DNA of 64,000 nucleotides. It comes from Varibaculum cambriense DSM 15806. GTDB taxonomy: Bacteria > Actinomycetota > Actinomycetes > Actinomycetales > Actinomycetaceae. Under the pieces are notes generated by a model. It was not told the DNA's origin and searched no databases. It worked only from the letters and a program-made list of their open reading frames with translations. The stretch lies in the NCBI RefSeq assembly GCF_000420065.1, contig NZ_ATUF01000004.1:124001-188000 (forward strand). The letters are read 5' to 3'. A program made the position numbers and the translations under genes. This document shows positions 27,671 to 36,254 of this stretch, piece by piece; position 1 is the stretch's first letter, and every line of letters starts with the position of its first letter.

Positions 27671-28210
27671 ATGAACAAGATAGTTTTCTTAATTGGGCTG
27701 CCCGGAAGCGGTAAATCTACTATTGGGGCGGCGCTAGCAAAAGAATTGGGGTGGAAGTTGGTGGCTACCGATCGTGAGGTAGCCGCCAAATTACAGGTCG
27801 CGGCGGATAGTGCGCTGCTAACGGTAGGAGAGGAACGCTATCGTGAGGCAGAAAGGGAAGTTTTACGCGACCTCTTGCGAGATCTTCCCCGCGAAAATAC
27901 CCTTGTTGATTGTGGCTCCGGCGCCTTAGACAACCCGCAAACTTTAAGCGAACTGCAAGGCCTTCCCGGTGTGGAAGTGTTAGAACTGGTGATTGACTTG
28001 TCGACTATGGCTGATCGTGCCGGACTGAACCGTCCTCGCTCCCTGGGGTTGGGAATGCCTCGAGCCTGGCTGCGGCAAATGGGACAGCAGCGACGCCAGC
28101 GGTGGCAGGTACTCGATCCCCTAACAGTGGAAGTTTCAGATTTACCTAAAGCCGAAGCCGTGCAGAAAGTGGCAGAGGCCTTGGGGTTGGGGGATAAAAG
28201 TACCGGTTAG
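27671..28210 (+). CDS. Divergent second shikimate kinase-like protein
   Basis: A 179-residue P-loop kinase of the shikimate/gluconate kinase type, with Walker A GLPGSGKST at residues 9-17 and NRPRSLGLG as lid arginine. Compared with the kinase domain of the upstream fusion the acceptor-binding positions have changed: the Asp pair reads TDREV, the FRD-x-E position reads YREAE, and the GGG loop reads CGSGAL. It may phosphorylate a different acceptor or be a relaxed copy. It starts four bases after aroKB with no intervening promoter, so it is co-expressed with the shikimate genes. Confidence 0.75.
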   Translation: MNKIVFLIGLPGSGKSTIGAALAKELGWKLVATDREVAAKLQVAADSALLTVGEERYREAEREVLRDLLRDLPRENTLVDCGSGALDNPQTLSELQGLPGVEVLELVIDLSTMADRAGLNRPRSLGLGMPRAWLRQMGQQRRQRWQVLDPLTVEVSDLPKAEAVQKVAEALGLGDKSTG

Positions 28211-28281
28211 GCGCAATATTTTCCACCGCCGCATGATTAAAGTAAAGTAGAGACGATTGATTTTTACTTGGGGGTATTAAG

Positions 28282-28845
28282 TTGGCGACAACAAATGATT
28301 TGAAAAACGGTCTGGTACTAAAGCTTGACAACCAGTTGTGGCAGGTTGTGGAGTTCCAGCATGTAAAACCGGGGAAAGGCCCGGCTTTCGTGCGTACCAA
28401 GATCAAGAATGTTTTAAGTGGTAAAACCGTTGATCGTACCTTTAATGCCGGGGTAAAAGTAGAGACCGCGACAGTTGATCGCCGGGATATGACCTACCTG
28501 TACCAAGATGGTGCTGATTTCGTGTTCATGGATGACGACACCTATGAGCAAGTTATGATCACCGCAGAAATCGTAGGCGACGCCAAGAACTTCCTGATCG
28601 AAAACCAACGCGCGGTAGTGGCTTTCCACGATGATCAAGTACTGTTCCTGGAGCTGCCGGCCTCGGTGATTATGCAGATTACCCATACGGAGCCGTGGCT
28701 ACAGGGCAACCGTTCTTCGGCGGGAACCAAGCCGGCGACGGTAGAAACCGGGTATGAGGTTCAGGTTCCGCTGTTTGTGGAAGAGGGCGAGAAGATTAAG
28801 GTTGATACCCGCTCTGGTGATTACATCTCTCGGGTTAAGGAATAA
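28282..28845 (+). CDS. efp: Elongation factor P
   Basis: EF-P relieves ribosome stalling at polyproline stretches. The 187-residue protein has the KOW/OB/OB layout of the family. The tip of the first domain reads [10 protein letters not shown], i.e. the PGKGP loop that is characteristic of actinobacterial EF-P working without lysine modification, so no EpmA-type partner is needed. The start is TTG at 28282, eight bases after GGGGG; the N-terminus [17 protein letters not shown] matches the family. It is followed closely by nusB. Confidence 0.97.
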   Translation: MATTNDLKNGLVLKLDNQLWQVVEFQHVKPGKGPAFVRTKIKNVLSGKTVDRTFNAGVKVETATVDRRDMTYLYQDGADFVFMDDDTYEQVMITAEIVGDAKNFLIENQRAVVAFHDDQVLFLELPASVIMQITHTEPWLQGNRSSAGTKPATVETGYEVQVPLFVEEGEKIKVDTRSGDYISRVKE

Positions 28846-28851
28846 CCGGCA

Positions 28852-29301
28852 GTGGCAAAAAATCGGCTTTCGCGACGTACTAAAGCACGTCGACGGGCGG
28901 TTGATACCCTTTATGAGGCTAATCTGAAAGGTCTAGATCAAGACCCGGAGGATTTGCGGGAGCTGGTGGTGCAGCGGCAACACTTGACTACCGCGCAAAC
29001 CACCTTGCCTGATTATGCAGCCGAAATTGCTGAGGGCGTGGCAGAGCATCTTTTCGATATCGACATGACCCTCAGCCAGTATTCCCGGGCTTGGGCGCTA
29101 GATCGCATGCCCAAGCCGGATCTGGCGATTTTACGCTGCGGCGTGTGGGAGATTCTTTACAATGACGATGTTCCCTGGAAAATTGCGGTTGACGAAGCGG
29201 TAGGTACCGCCCGAGCAATTTCCACTCCGGAATCTCCAGACTTTATTAACGGAGTGCTAGACGCCATTGGGCGCTCCACTGATAATAATTCAAGTGAGTA
29301 G
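28852..29301 (+). CDS. nusB: Transcription antitermination factor NusB
   Basis: NusB binds boxA RNA with S10 and promotes antitermination of rRNA operons. The 149-residue, all-helical protein starts with a basic segment SRRTKARRRAVDTLYEAN and carries LDRMPKPDLAILRCGVWEIL and the conserved C-terminal SPDFINGVLDAI. GTG start six bases after the efp stop. The standard order efp-nusB is kept; pyrC follows after 71 bp, where pyrR and pyrB would usually stand. Confidence 0.96.
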   Translation: MAKNRLSRRTKARRRAVDTLYEANLKGLDQDPEDLRELVVQRQHLTTAQTTLPDYAAEIAEGVAEHLFDIDMTLSQYSRAWALDRMPKPDLAILRCGVWEILYNDDVPWKIAVDEAVGTARAISTPESPDFINGVLDAIGRSTDNNSSE

Positions 29302-29372
29302 TAGCCCGCAGGCATAAAACCGGCGCTTGCGTCCTCGCCCGCCCGGCTGCACTCAGAAGTTAGGAGGCAGCC

Positions 29373-30671
29373 ATGAGCGCAATAGTTTTTCGCGGTGCAA
29401 ATATCTTGGGAGAAGAGCGCGCCGATATCTTGGTGGAGGGCGAAGAAATCCGCCAGGTCGGCTCGGAGATAGCTATAGAGCCCGGCTCGGGGGTTAGGGA
29501 AGTTGATGCCCGGGGTTTGGTGGCTCTGCCGGGACTGGTGGATCTGCATACGCATTTGCGTGAACCAGGTGGGTGTGACGCGGAAACCGTGGACACGGGG
29601 ACTGCAGCGGCCGCAAAAGGCGGATATACCTGTGTTTTCGCCATGGCAAACACTACTCCTACCCAAGATTGCCCGCAGGTCGTGGAACAAGTTCTCGATT
29701 TAGGGCGCGAGGCCGGCCGGGTAGACGTCTATCCAGTGGGGGCTGTTACTAAAAACCTGGCGGGCAAAGAGCTATCTGATCTACGGGGTATGCATCAGTC
29801 GCGGGCAGCGGTAAACGTGTTTAGTGACGATGGAAAATGTGTTTTTGACCCGCTGCTGATGCGTGAAGCCCTAGAGATTGTCCGCGATTTTGACGGAGTT
29901 ATCGCCCAACATTCCCAAGAGCCGCGCCTGACTCAAGACTCACAAATGAATGAGTCCTATTTGGCGGAAGAACTGGGGCTAAAAGGCTGGCCGACGGTCG
30001 CGGAAGAAATGATCATTGCCCGCGATATATTGCTGTCTCTCTATCTGGATGTCCGAGTTCACGTCTGCCATCTTTCTAGCGCCACCGCGGTGGAGCTGGT
30101 GCGTTGGGGTAAATCTCAAGGTGCTCGCATAAGTGCCGAGGCCACCCCGCATCATCTGTTCCTCACCCAGGAAGAAGTGAGAGGACGGGATCCGCTATTT
30201 AAAGTAAATCCGCCGCTACGCTCGCAAAAAGACGTGGAGGCAGTGCAGGCAGGATTAGCGGACGGCACCATTGACCTGGTGGGCACGGATCATGCTCCCC
30301 ATCCGCGCCGGCTCAAAGACTGTGATTTTGAATGCGGCGCGTTTGGGATGATCGGGCTGGAAACTGCCCTCGCAGTGGTGGCTACCACCATGGTGCAGAG
30401 CGGCAGAATGACTTGGCGCGACCTGGCACGAGTCATGTCGGTTACCCCGGCGAAAATTGGGAAAGCTAAAGATCAGGGAGAGGATATCGCGGCCGGCTCC
30501 GCGGCAAATCTTTGCTTTATATCTGCCGATACTGCTTGGCAGGTTCACCGCGAGACCCAAGTTTCTCGTTCCGATAACACTCCTTTTGTGGGCAAGGAAC
30601 TTCTAGGGCAGGTGCGCCACACTTGTTATCGGGGAAAACCAACAGTTTTAGCTGGACAGCTACAGTTTTAA
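29373..30671 (+). CDS. pyrC: Dihydroorotase, class I
   Basis: Closes carbamoyl-aspartate to dihydroorotate in pyrimidine synthesis. The 432-residue amidohydrolase has the metal-binding DLHTHLREPGG near residue 60, HSQEPRL, VHVCHLSS and the late GTDHAPH motif, giving a full set of metal ligands. TTAGGAGG is nine bases before the ATG. It is followed directly by pyrF at nine bases; the usual neighbours pyrB, carA and carB are absent from this operon. Confidence 0.95.
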   Translation: MSAIVFRGANILGEERADILVEGEEIRQVGSEIAIEPGSGVREVDARGLVALPGLVDLHTHLREPGGCDAETVDTGTAAAAKGGYTCVFAMANTTPTQDCPQVVEQVLDLGREAGRVDVYPVGAVTKNLAGKELSDLRGMHQSRAAVNVFSDDGKCVFDPLLMREALEIVRDFDGVIAQHSQEPRLTQDSQMNESYLAEELGLKGWPTVAEEMIIARDILLSLYLDVRVHVCHLSSATAVELVRWGKSQGARISAEATPHHLFLTQEEVRGRDPLFKVNPPLRSQKDVEAVQAGLADGTIDLVGTDHAPHPRRLKDCDFECGAFGMIGLETALAVVATTMVQSGRMTWRDLARVMSVTPAKIGKAKDQGEDIAAGSAANLCFISADTAWQVHRETQVSRSDNTPFVGKELLGQVRHTCYRGKPTVLAGQLQF

Positions 30672-30680
30672 GGAGAAAAT

Positions 30681-31535
30681 ATGCGTCGGTATGGGTTACG
30701 TTTAGCGCAAGCTATGGAGCAGCTAGGCAATGTTTGTGTAGGTATCGATCCTCACTCCTCGCAGCTGGCTGCTTGGGGATTAGATGACAATCTTCAGGGT
30801 CTGCGCACCTTTTCCTTAACTTTGGTGGAGGCGATGGCTGGGCAGGTACCGGTAGTAAAGCCCCAATCGGCATTCTTTGAGCGTTTCGGCTCTCGCGGTA
30901 TCCAGGTGCTGGAGGAAGTGCTAGCGGCTTGTCGTGAGGCGGGGCTGCTCACCATTTTGGATGTTAAACGCGGAGATATTGGCTCCACAATGGCCGGTTA
31001 CGCGCAGGCGTATTTGAGCGCAGATTCCCCGCTGGCAGCAGATGCGATTACGCTCTCTCCTTACCTGGGATATGGTTCGCTGGCGCCGGCTCTGGAGTTA
31101 GCACAGGCCAATGGAAAAGGAATCTACGTATTAGCACTGACTTCAAATCCGGAAGGATTCCAGGTACAGCATGCCCAAAGCATTAATGGTAAAAGCGTGG
31201 CAGCTGACATAATTTCGCAGGCTGAACAGACAAATAAAGCCGGTAGTGATCAAGGTCATATTGGGGATGTGGGTTTGGTCGTGGGTGCTACCACCGGAAA
31301 TGCGGCAAAAGATCTAGGAATAGATTTTTCAGTATTTTCGGGGTCGGTTTTGTCGCCGGGAATCGGCGCTCAAGGGGCTACACCAGCGGATATACAAAAT
31401 ATCTTCGGGAAAAGCTCCTTCCGGGTGCTGGCATCAACTTCGCGAGGCATATCTTCTGCTGGCCCGAAAGTATCCTCTTTGCAGGCGGCCGCAAGGCAAA
31501 TAACTGAGCAAATGAGTGATATTTTTCGCAACTGA
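30681..31535 (+). CDS. pyrF: Orotidine 5'-phosphate decarboxylase, type 2
   Basis: Produces UMP from OMP. The 284-residue protein belongs to the longer type 2 group (as in Mycobacterium): CVGIDPHSSQL near the N-terminus, VKPQSAFFERFG, and the catalytic DVKRGDIGSTM motif near residue 95 with the Lys and Asp residues. A long C-terminal phosphate-binding half follows. AAGGAG is six bases before the ATG. It is the last visible pyr gene and is followed by a 99-bp gap before mihF. Confidence 0.95.
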   Translation: MRRYGLRLAQAMEQLGNVCVGIDPHSSQLAAWGLDDNLQGLRTFSLTLVEAMAGQVPVVKPQSAFFERFGSRGIQVLEEVLAACREAGLLTILDVKRGDIGSTMAGYAQAYLSADSPLAADAITLSPYLGYGSLAPALELAQANGKGIYVLALTSNPEGFQVQHAQSINGKSVAADIISQAEQTNKAGSDQGHIGDVGLVVGATTGNAAKDLGIDFSVFSGSVLSPGIGAQGATPADIQNIFGKSSFRVLASTSRGISSAGPKVSSLQAAARQITEQMSDIFRN

Positions 31536-31634
31536 ACTGGCAAAACTTAATAAATAGTTTGGCTTAAATGGGAAAAAACAACTAGTGTTTTTCGTGTTGT
31601 TATCCCGTAAATCTAGATGAAGAGGTTATACAAA

Positions 31635-31946
31635 ATGGCACTTCCTTCTTTGACTCCCGAACAGCGCGCACAGGCTCTGGAAAAAGCCGCTCAAGCTCGC
31701 AAGGCTCGCGCTGAAACTAAGGCGAAGCTGAAGAACCGGGAACTGACCCTATCTGAAGTAATCAAGAATGCTCAGGATGATCCTTACTTGGGCAAGATGA
31801 AGGTTCAGGCTCTGCTAGAGGCTCTGCCGCGAGTAGGCGCCACCACTGCTGCTGCGGTGATGGAGGAGATTGGCATCGCCAAGTCTCGTCGTATTCGTGG
31901 TCTAGGTGAGCACCAGCGCGCTGAGCTGGTTCGTCGCTTCGGCTAG
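31635..31946 (+). CDS. mihF: Integration host factor-like nucleoid protein mIHF
   Basis: An actinobacterial nucleoid protein and cofactor for DNA compaction and integration, unrelated in fold to E. coli IHF. The 103-residue form starts MALPSLTPEQRAQALEKAA, the family's standard N-terminus, so I prefer ATG 31635 over the in-frame ATG at 31617; AGAGG lies nine bases before it. The helix-two-turn-helix DNA-binding core is LLEALPRVGATTAAAVMEEIGIAKSRRIRGLG. It lies between pyrF and gmk as in most actinobacteria. A strong terminator follows. Confidence 0.95.
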   Translation: MALPSLTPEQRAQALEKAAQARKARAETKAKLKNRELTLSEVIKNAQDDPYLGKMKVQALLEALPRVGATTAAAVMEEIGIAKSRRIRGLGEHQRAELVRRFG

Positions 31947-31965
31947 TAAACTCACTAACTTATTG

Positions 31966-32005
31966 CAGTATGGGACCCAAGAATTGGGTCCCATACTGTT
32001 ATTTT
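31966..32005 (+). terminator. Intrinsic terminator of mihF
   Basis: CAGTATGGGACCCAA (31966-31980) is perfectly inverted at 31984-31998 around a GAA loop, and is followed by TTATTTT. This is a classical rho-independent terminator 20 bp after the mihF stop, separating it from gmk. Confidence 0.9.
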
Positions 32006-32035
32006 CAGGAAAACTTTGGAGTGAAAAGTTAGCCC

Positions 32036-32587
32036 ATGTCTCGCCTTTATGTGTTGGTCGGCCCTTCGGGGGTAGGTAAAGGAACTGTCGTTAAGGCTTT
32101 GCGTAAAGCCCACCCTCAGGTAAATGTAGCGGTCTCTGCTACTACGCGTTCGCCTCGTCCAGGTGAACGGGACGGGGTCGACTATCACTTTTTAACTGAA
32201 TCCCAGTTCGATGAACTGGTGAACCGTGATGGCTTCGTAGAGTGGGCGTTAGTGCACGGCCAAGCACGCTATGGGACTTTACGCTCTGAAATCGCAAAGT
32301 ATCTTGCTCGCGACGAGGACGTGATTCTAGAGATCGATCTCGCGGGGGCACGGCAGGTGCGCCATACTAACCCCGATGCCTGCTTTATATTCTTACAAGC
32401 ACCCAGTCAGCAGATCTTGCAAGAGCGTTTGCGGGGAAGAGGTACCGAAGGGGAAGCCGAGGTAGCGCGCCGCTTGCAAACCGCCAAAATTGAGATGGCC
32501 GCGGCAGGAGAATTTGAGCACATTGTGATCAACAATCACCCTGATCAGGCAGCGAGCGAACTAGCAGCTCTAATGGGAATAGCGTAA
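32036..32587 (+). CDS. gmk: Guanylate kinase
   Basis: Phosphorylates GMP to GDP. The 183-residue protein has the P-loop GPSGVGKGT at about residues 9-17, SATTRSPRPGERDGVDYHF (GMP-binding), DLAGARQV and the RLRGRGTE lid. The ATG at 32036 has no close ribosome site (GGAG is 14 bases away). It lies downstream of the mihF terminator, so it should have its own promoter. Next gene is rpoZ. Confidence 0.96.
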   Translation: MSRLYVLVGPSGVGKGTVVKALRKAHPQVNVAVSATTRSPRPGERDGVDYHFLTESQFDELVNRDGFVEWALVHGQARYGTLRSEIAKYLARDEDVILEIDLAGARQVRHTNPDACFIFLQAPSQQILQERLRGRGTEGEAEVARRLQTAKIEMAAAGEFEHIVINNHPDQAASELAALMGIA

Positions 32588-32603
32588 GATTCTTCCTGAA
32601 GAG

Positions 32604-32618
32604 GTGGCATTGTGCCAC
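32604..32618 (+). other. Small hairpin in rpoZ leader
   Basis: GTGGCA (32604-32609) and TGCCAC (32613-32618) form a perfect 6-bp stem with a 3-base loop in the 55-bp gmk-rpoZ gap. Possibly mRNA processing or translational tuning; no T-run. Confidence 0.3.
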
Positions 32619-32642
32619 GGAGAATAGAAATGAGAGGACAAT

Positions 32643-32918
32643 ATGTCGGGTACCGTTGCTAACCCGGAGGGGATCACCAACCCCCCAATAGATGATCTAT
32701 TGGAAAAGGTAGAGTCCAAATATGCCCTAGTGGTCTATGCGGCCAAACGGGCACGGCAGATCAACACTTATAATTTGGAGATCGCGGAAGGAATGTTTTC
32801 CACCCCCGGTCCGCTGATTGACTCTGACCCTGAAGACAAAGCTCTGGGTATTGCTTTGCGCGAGATTGATCAGGGAGTATTGAATCTGAAAGAGCATGAC
32901 GATTCTTCCCAGGACTAA
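32643..32918 (+). CDS. rpoZ: DNA-directed RNA polymerase subunit omega
   Basis: The omega subunit helps assemble RNA polymerase by binding beta-prime. The protein is 91 residues. It contains PPIDDLLEKVESKYALVVYAAKRARQIN, the family's core, and a C-terminal acidic tail. GAGAGGA is four to five bases before the ATG. It stands in the conserved order gmk-rpoZ-coaBC. Confidence 0.95.
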   Translation: MSGTVANPEGITNPPIDDLLEKVESKYALVVYAAKRARQINTYNLEIAEGMFSTPGPLIDSDPEDKALGIALREIDQGVLNLKEHDDSSQD

Positions 32919-32925
32919 CTGAAGT

Positions 32926-34137
32926 ATGTCCCAGCGCCGCCAAATTATTGTCGGGGTGGGGGCGGGAATCGCCGCCTATAAAGCCACTCATGTGGTGCGA
33001 GCATTAGTTAAAGCCAACTTTGACGTCTGGGTGATTCCCACTCCGGCCTCGTTGAAAATGATCGGGGAGATTACCTGGCAGGCAATCTCCGGTAATCCGG
33101 TATATACGCAGGTAGATGCCCCCTCTAGTGGGGTAGGGCATATAGAACTCGCCCGAGAGGCCAGTGCCATCGTGGTGGTTCCCGCAACTGCTGATCTATT
33201 GGCACGGGTCGCCCATGGCATTGCTAATGATATGCTCACCAACGTGATATTGGCGGCTGACTGTCCGCTACTGGTGGCGCCGGCGATGCACACCAACATG
33301 TGGGAAAATCCGGCGACCAGGAAAAATGTACAAACCTTGCAAGCTAGGGGAGTGCGCTTTATCGGTCCGGTAGCAGGCGCATTATCTAGCGGCGATCAAG
33401 GGCTAGGGCGACTGGCAGCAGAAGAAGATATCTACGCCGAAGTAATCACAGCTTTATCCGCTGGAGATTGGCAGGGGCAAAAGGTAATGGTCAGCGCGGG
33501 AGGTACCCGCGAGGCCTTAGATCCCGTACGTTTTCTGGGGAATCGTTCCTCCGGACGCTTCGGAGTGGAGATTGCCCGGCAATTTGCTTGGCAAGGAGCG
33601 CAGGTAACCCTGTTGGCAGCGAATATTGAGTCAGCGCTTCTGGAATCTTTGCCTGCCGGAGTAGAAATTGTTGCTACTCCCAGCGCCGGGCAGATGCACC
33701 AGACGGCATTGGAATATTTCCCCCAAATGCAGGTGGCTGTGATGGCGGCCGCGGTTGCCGACTATCAACCAGTAGACTTTCAAAGCGAAAAGATCAAGAA
33801 AATTCCTAATCAAAGGGAGTTTTCTTTAAGGCTGCGCCCCACCGCTGATATTTTGGCGGATTTGGCCAGCAAGAAACGTCCCGGTCAGCTAGTAGCCGGA
33901 TTCGCGGCGGAAACTGGCAGCTGGGAAAGAGTGTTGCAGTTAGGCAAAGAAAAAGCGCTCCGCAAAGGTGCCGATATTATTTTTATTAACCAGGTGGGCG
34001 CCGAAACCGGATTCGGAGATATCGCTACCAAGGTATGCGCAGTAAACAGCGAGGGTAGTAAAATTGGGCAGTTTTCGGGAACTAAACCCCAGGTGGCTCC
34101 CCAGCTAGTTACGCTGGTACGCCAGCAGCTGCAGTGA
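32926..34137 (+). CDS. coaBC: Bifunctional phosphopantothenoylcysteine decarboxylase / synthetase
   Basis: Makes 4'-phosphopantetheine for coenzyme A. In the 403-residue protein the N-terminal CoaC flavoprotein half has VGVGAGIAAYKATHVVRAL, the PAMHTNMWENPAT motif (catalytic Asn/Met region) at about residues 118-130; the C-terminal CoaB half has MVSAGGTREALDPVRFLGNRSSG and AAVADY. Seven bases separate it from rpoZ. Its stop overlaps the GTG start of priA by a few bases. Confidence 0.96.
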   Translation: MSQRRQIIVGVGAGIAAYKATHVVRALVKANFDVWVIPTPASLKMIGEITWQAISGNPVYTQVDAPSSGVGHIELAREASAIVVVPATADLLARVAHGIANDMLTNVILAADCPLLVAPAMHTNMWENPATRKNVQTLQARGVRFIGPVAGALSSGDQGLGRLAAEEDIYAEVITALSAGDWQGQKVMVSAGGTREALDPVRFLGNRSSGRFGVEIARQFAWQGAQVTLLAANIESALLESLPAGVEIVATPSAGQMHQTALEYFPQMQVAVMAAAVADYQPVDFQSEKIKKIPNQREFSLRLRPTADILADLASKKRPGQLVAGFAAETGSWERVLQLGKEKALRKGADIIFINQVGAETGFGDIATKVCAVNSEGSKIGQFSGTKPQVAPQLVTLVRQQLQ

Positions 34138-36212
34138 CTGACATTATGCCGCGATGGAGCGGCACGGATCCGCTCGCCGTTATTAGATCCCGGGTGCAGA
34201 AAGAAGCCCCGGCAGGAACCCAGCAGGAACTAATGGCCGCCCCTAAACAGCCTCACGGCAAATGGGAAAATAAAGATCCGATTGCCCGCGTAATTCCCGA
34301 TGTTTCCGTTTTTCATCTCGCGAATGGTCTCGATTACACGGTCCCTGCCCGCCTGATAGGAAAAGTACAGTCCGGATCCCTAGTGAGCGTAAAAATCGCC
34401 GGCAAACTGGTACACGGATGGGTACGAGATCTTCGCGAGGCAGAACCCACCCGGCAGCGTTTACGACCAATCAGCCGCGTCCTCAGTCCCCATGCTTTGG
34501 TATCGGAGAACAGTTTTACGTTAACAGAGCAGGTAGCTCGACGTTATGCGGGGAATTTTTCCGCCGTTTTACACCAGGCGATTCCTCCGCGTCGCGCCAA
34601 TATTGAAAAAAGCTTCTTTGAGTCTTTTTCCCCTGATTCCTCAGTAACCCCAGCAGCAAAGCTAGGGGAATGTTCGTGGGAAGCAGGCGCTGCTGATCCG
34701 CTAATTGCTTCTTATCCCGCCGGGAAAGGCCTTCTAGACTCCTTAGCACAAGCGCACGCTAGCCGCGTGGTCTGGCAATCGCTTCCCGAAGCTGACCTGC
34801 CCGCTCCCTTCAGTCAGATTTCCCAGTTGATCTCCTCTTCGCTTAGTACTAGCGGCTCAGTGCTATGCCTTTTTCCCACCAGTAAGTTAGCGAAGGATTT
34901 TGCTGCTTACTGGAGTGAGCACGCTCCGGACGGGGCGCCCTCGGCCTTGGAATATCACTCTGAGCTGGGGGCGAATGCCCGCTACCGTACCTTCTTGGAG
35001 TGTCGTTTTAACCATCCGCGGCTGGTGATAGGAACTCGTTCCGCGATTTTTGCTCCCTTGGAAAAATTGTCGCTGCTGCTGATTTGGGACGAGGCGGCCG
35101 AAACCTATCAGGAAAAAACCGCACCCTATTGGCATACTCGGCAAGTAGCAATGCTGCGCAGTCGGGCCGAAAAAGCTTCCTTAATCTTGGGAAGTTTTTC
35201 GCGTTCTCCCCAAGCGCAAGCATTAATCATGTCCACCTGGGCGCGCGAACTAGCTCCCGAAAAGCAGCAAATGCCGCTGCCTAAAGTTTTTACCCCCGAA
35301 TACGAAAATCGCGACGACCCTTCCCTAGGACAAAGCGGACTATCTTCTACCGCCCTGCAATTTTTGCGAAGGGGACTAAGTAACGGTCCGGTATTAATCC
35401 AGGCTCCCCGCAAGGGCGGGCGTGGCGGTCTAAGCTGCGCCAGTTGCTTAGCGCCGGTGCGTTGTCCCCAGTGTCTAGGACACGTCGAGCAGCTGCGCGG
35501 AAAGTTTATTTGCCATAATTGCGGTCATCATTTTCAGTTTTCTTGCCCGCGTTGTGGAGGTAAAACCACCCGCGCTAGCGTGCGCGGACATCAACAAATC
35601 GGAACCGAACTGGCGGCCGCGTTCCCGCGAGTGCCCGTGTTTAACTGCGACGCAGATAATTCTTTGCCCCTTATTAGTGCAAAACCAGCTCTCATCGTGG
35701 CAACTGCGGAACAGGAACCGGCAGCTAGTGGGGGATACGCTGCGGCTCTAATACTCGATGCGGGGATGCTGCTGAGCCTAGATCGGATTTGGGCAGCTGA
35801 AGAAGCGCTGCGCCGTTGGGCAAATACGGCTGCTAAAGTTACCCCGGGCGGGCAGGTGATGCTCACCGGTGATCCTGGGCAGCGCCTAGCCGACACTTTT
35901 AAACAGCGAACCTTTAGTGACTGGGCGAGCCAGGAGTTAGCCGAGCGAGCGGAAGTAGGGATCCCACCCACCGCCGCCTTAGCGGTTATTCGCGGCCACG
36001 AAGACACTTTGCGCCGCTTCCTTGCCGAATCTAGTTTCCCCGACGCCCAGGTGATCGGTCCGGTTAGGGAGGGGGAGCACTTCCACCTGCTAGTACGTTC
36101 CCGCTTGGACCTAGGTGAGCAGCTACGCAATGAATTGCGCCGCTTGCAAGGGGTGGCTTCTCGAAAAAAGTGGGGTCAGATTCAGGTACAGGTGGATCCC
36201 CAAGATCTTTAA
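34134..36212 (+). CDS. priA: Primosomal protein N' PriA, helicase-inactive actinobacterial form
   Basis: PriA-type protein of 692 residues for replication restart. The eight-cysteine zinc module is intact at about residues 433-475 (CASCL, CPQCLGH, CHNCGHH, CPRCGGK). The ATPase motifs are not: the Walker A region, expected as G-x-TGSGKT, reads SVLCLFPTSKLAKDF, and the DEEH box reads WDEAAET. Loss of helicase motifs is a known trait of actinobacterial PriA, which is likely a structural loader. Start is GTG overlapping coaBC by four bases; an ATG four codons later is possible. Confidence 0.9.
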   Translation: MTDIMPRWSGTDPLAVIRSRVQKEAPAGTQQELMAAPKQPHGKWENKDPIARVIPDVSVFHLANGLDYTVPARLIGKVQSGSLVSVKIAGKLVHGWVRDLREAEPTRQRLRPISRVLSPHALVSENSFTLTEQVARRYAGNFSAVLHQAIPPRRANIEKSFFESFSPDSSVTPAAKLGECSWEAGAADPLIASYPAGKGLLDSLAQAHASRVVWQSLPEADLPAPFSQISQLISSSLSTSGSVLCLFPTSKLAKDFAAYWSEHAPDGAPSALEYHSELGANARYRTFLECRFNHPRLVIGTRSAIFAPLEKLSLLLIWDEAAETYQEKTAPYWHTRQVAMLRSRAEKASLILGSFSRSPQAQALIMSTWARELAPEKQQMPLPKVFTPEYENRDDPSLGQSGLSSTALQFLRRGLSNGPVLIQAPRKGGRGGLSCASCLAPVRCPQCLGHVEQLRGKFICHNCGHHFQFSCPRCGGKTTRASVRGHQQIGTELAAAFPRVPVFNCDADNSLPLISAKPALIVATAEQEPAASGGYAAALILDAGMLLSLDRIWAAEEALRRWANTAAKVTPGGQVMLTGDPGQRLADTFKQRTFSDWASQELAERAEVGIPPTAALAVIRGHEDTLRRFLAESSFPDAQVIGPVREGEHFHLLVRSRLDLGEQLRNELRRLQGVASRKKWGQIQVQVDPQDL

Positions 36213-36241
36213 TGTTTCCTAAGATAGCGGCACTTAACTGA

Positions 36242-36247
36242 TAAGAT
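36242..36247 (+). promoter_or_regulatory. -10 element of a probable leaderless promoter for fmt
   Basis: TAAGAT is seven bases before the fmt ATG at 36255, with no ribosome site between. It fits the leaderless pattern seen at several other genes in this window. Confidence 0.5.
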
Positions 36248-36254
36248 TTCCTCT

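Noticed and set aside
32630-32662. Ten-codon upstream frame overlapping the rpoZ start
   Set aside because: Its ATG has no ribosome site, and it contains the rpoZ ribosome site itself; likely chance.
35591-36130. 179-codon antisense frame within priA
   Set aside because: Shadow of the plus-strand gene, rich in Ser/Arg as typical of such frames.
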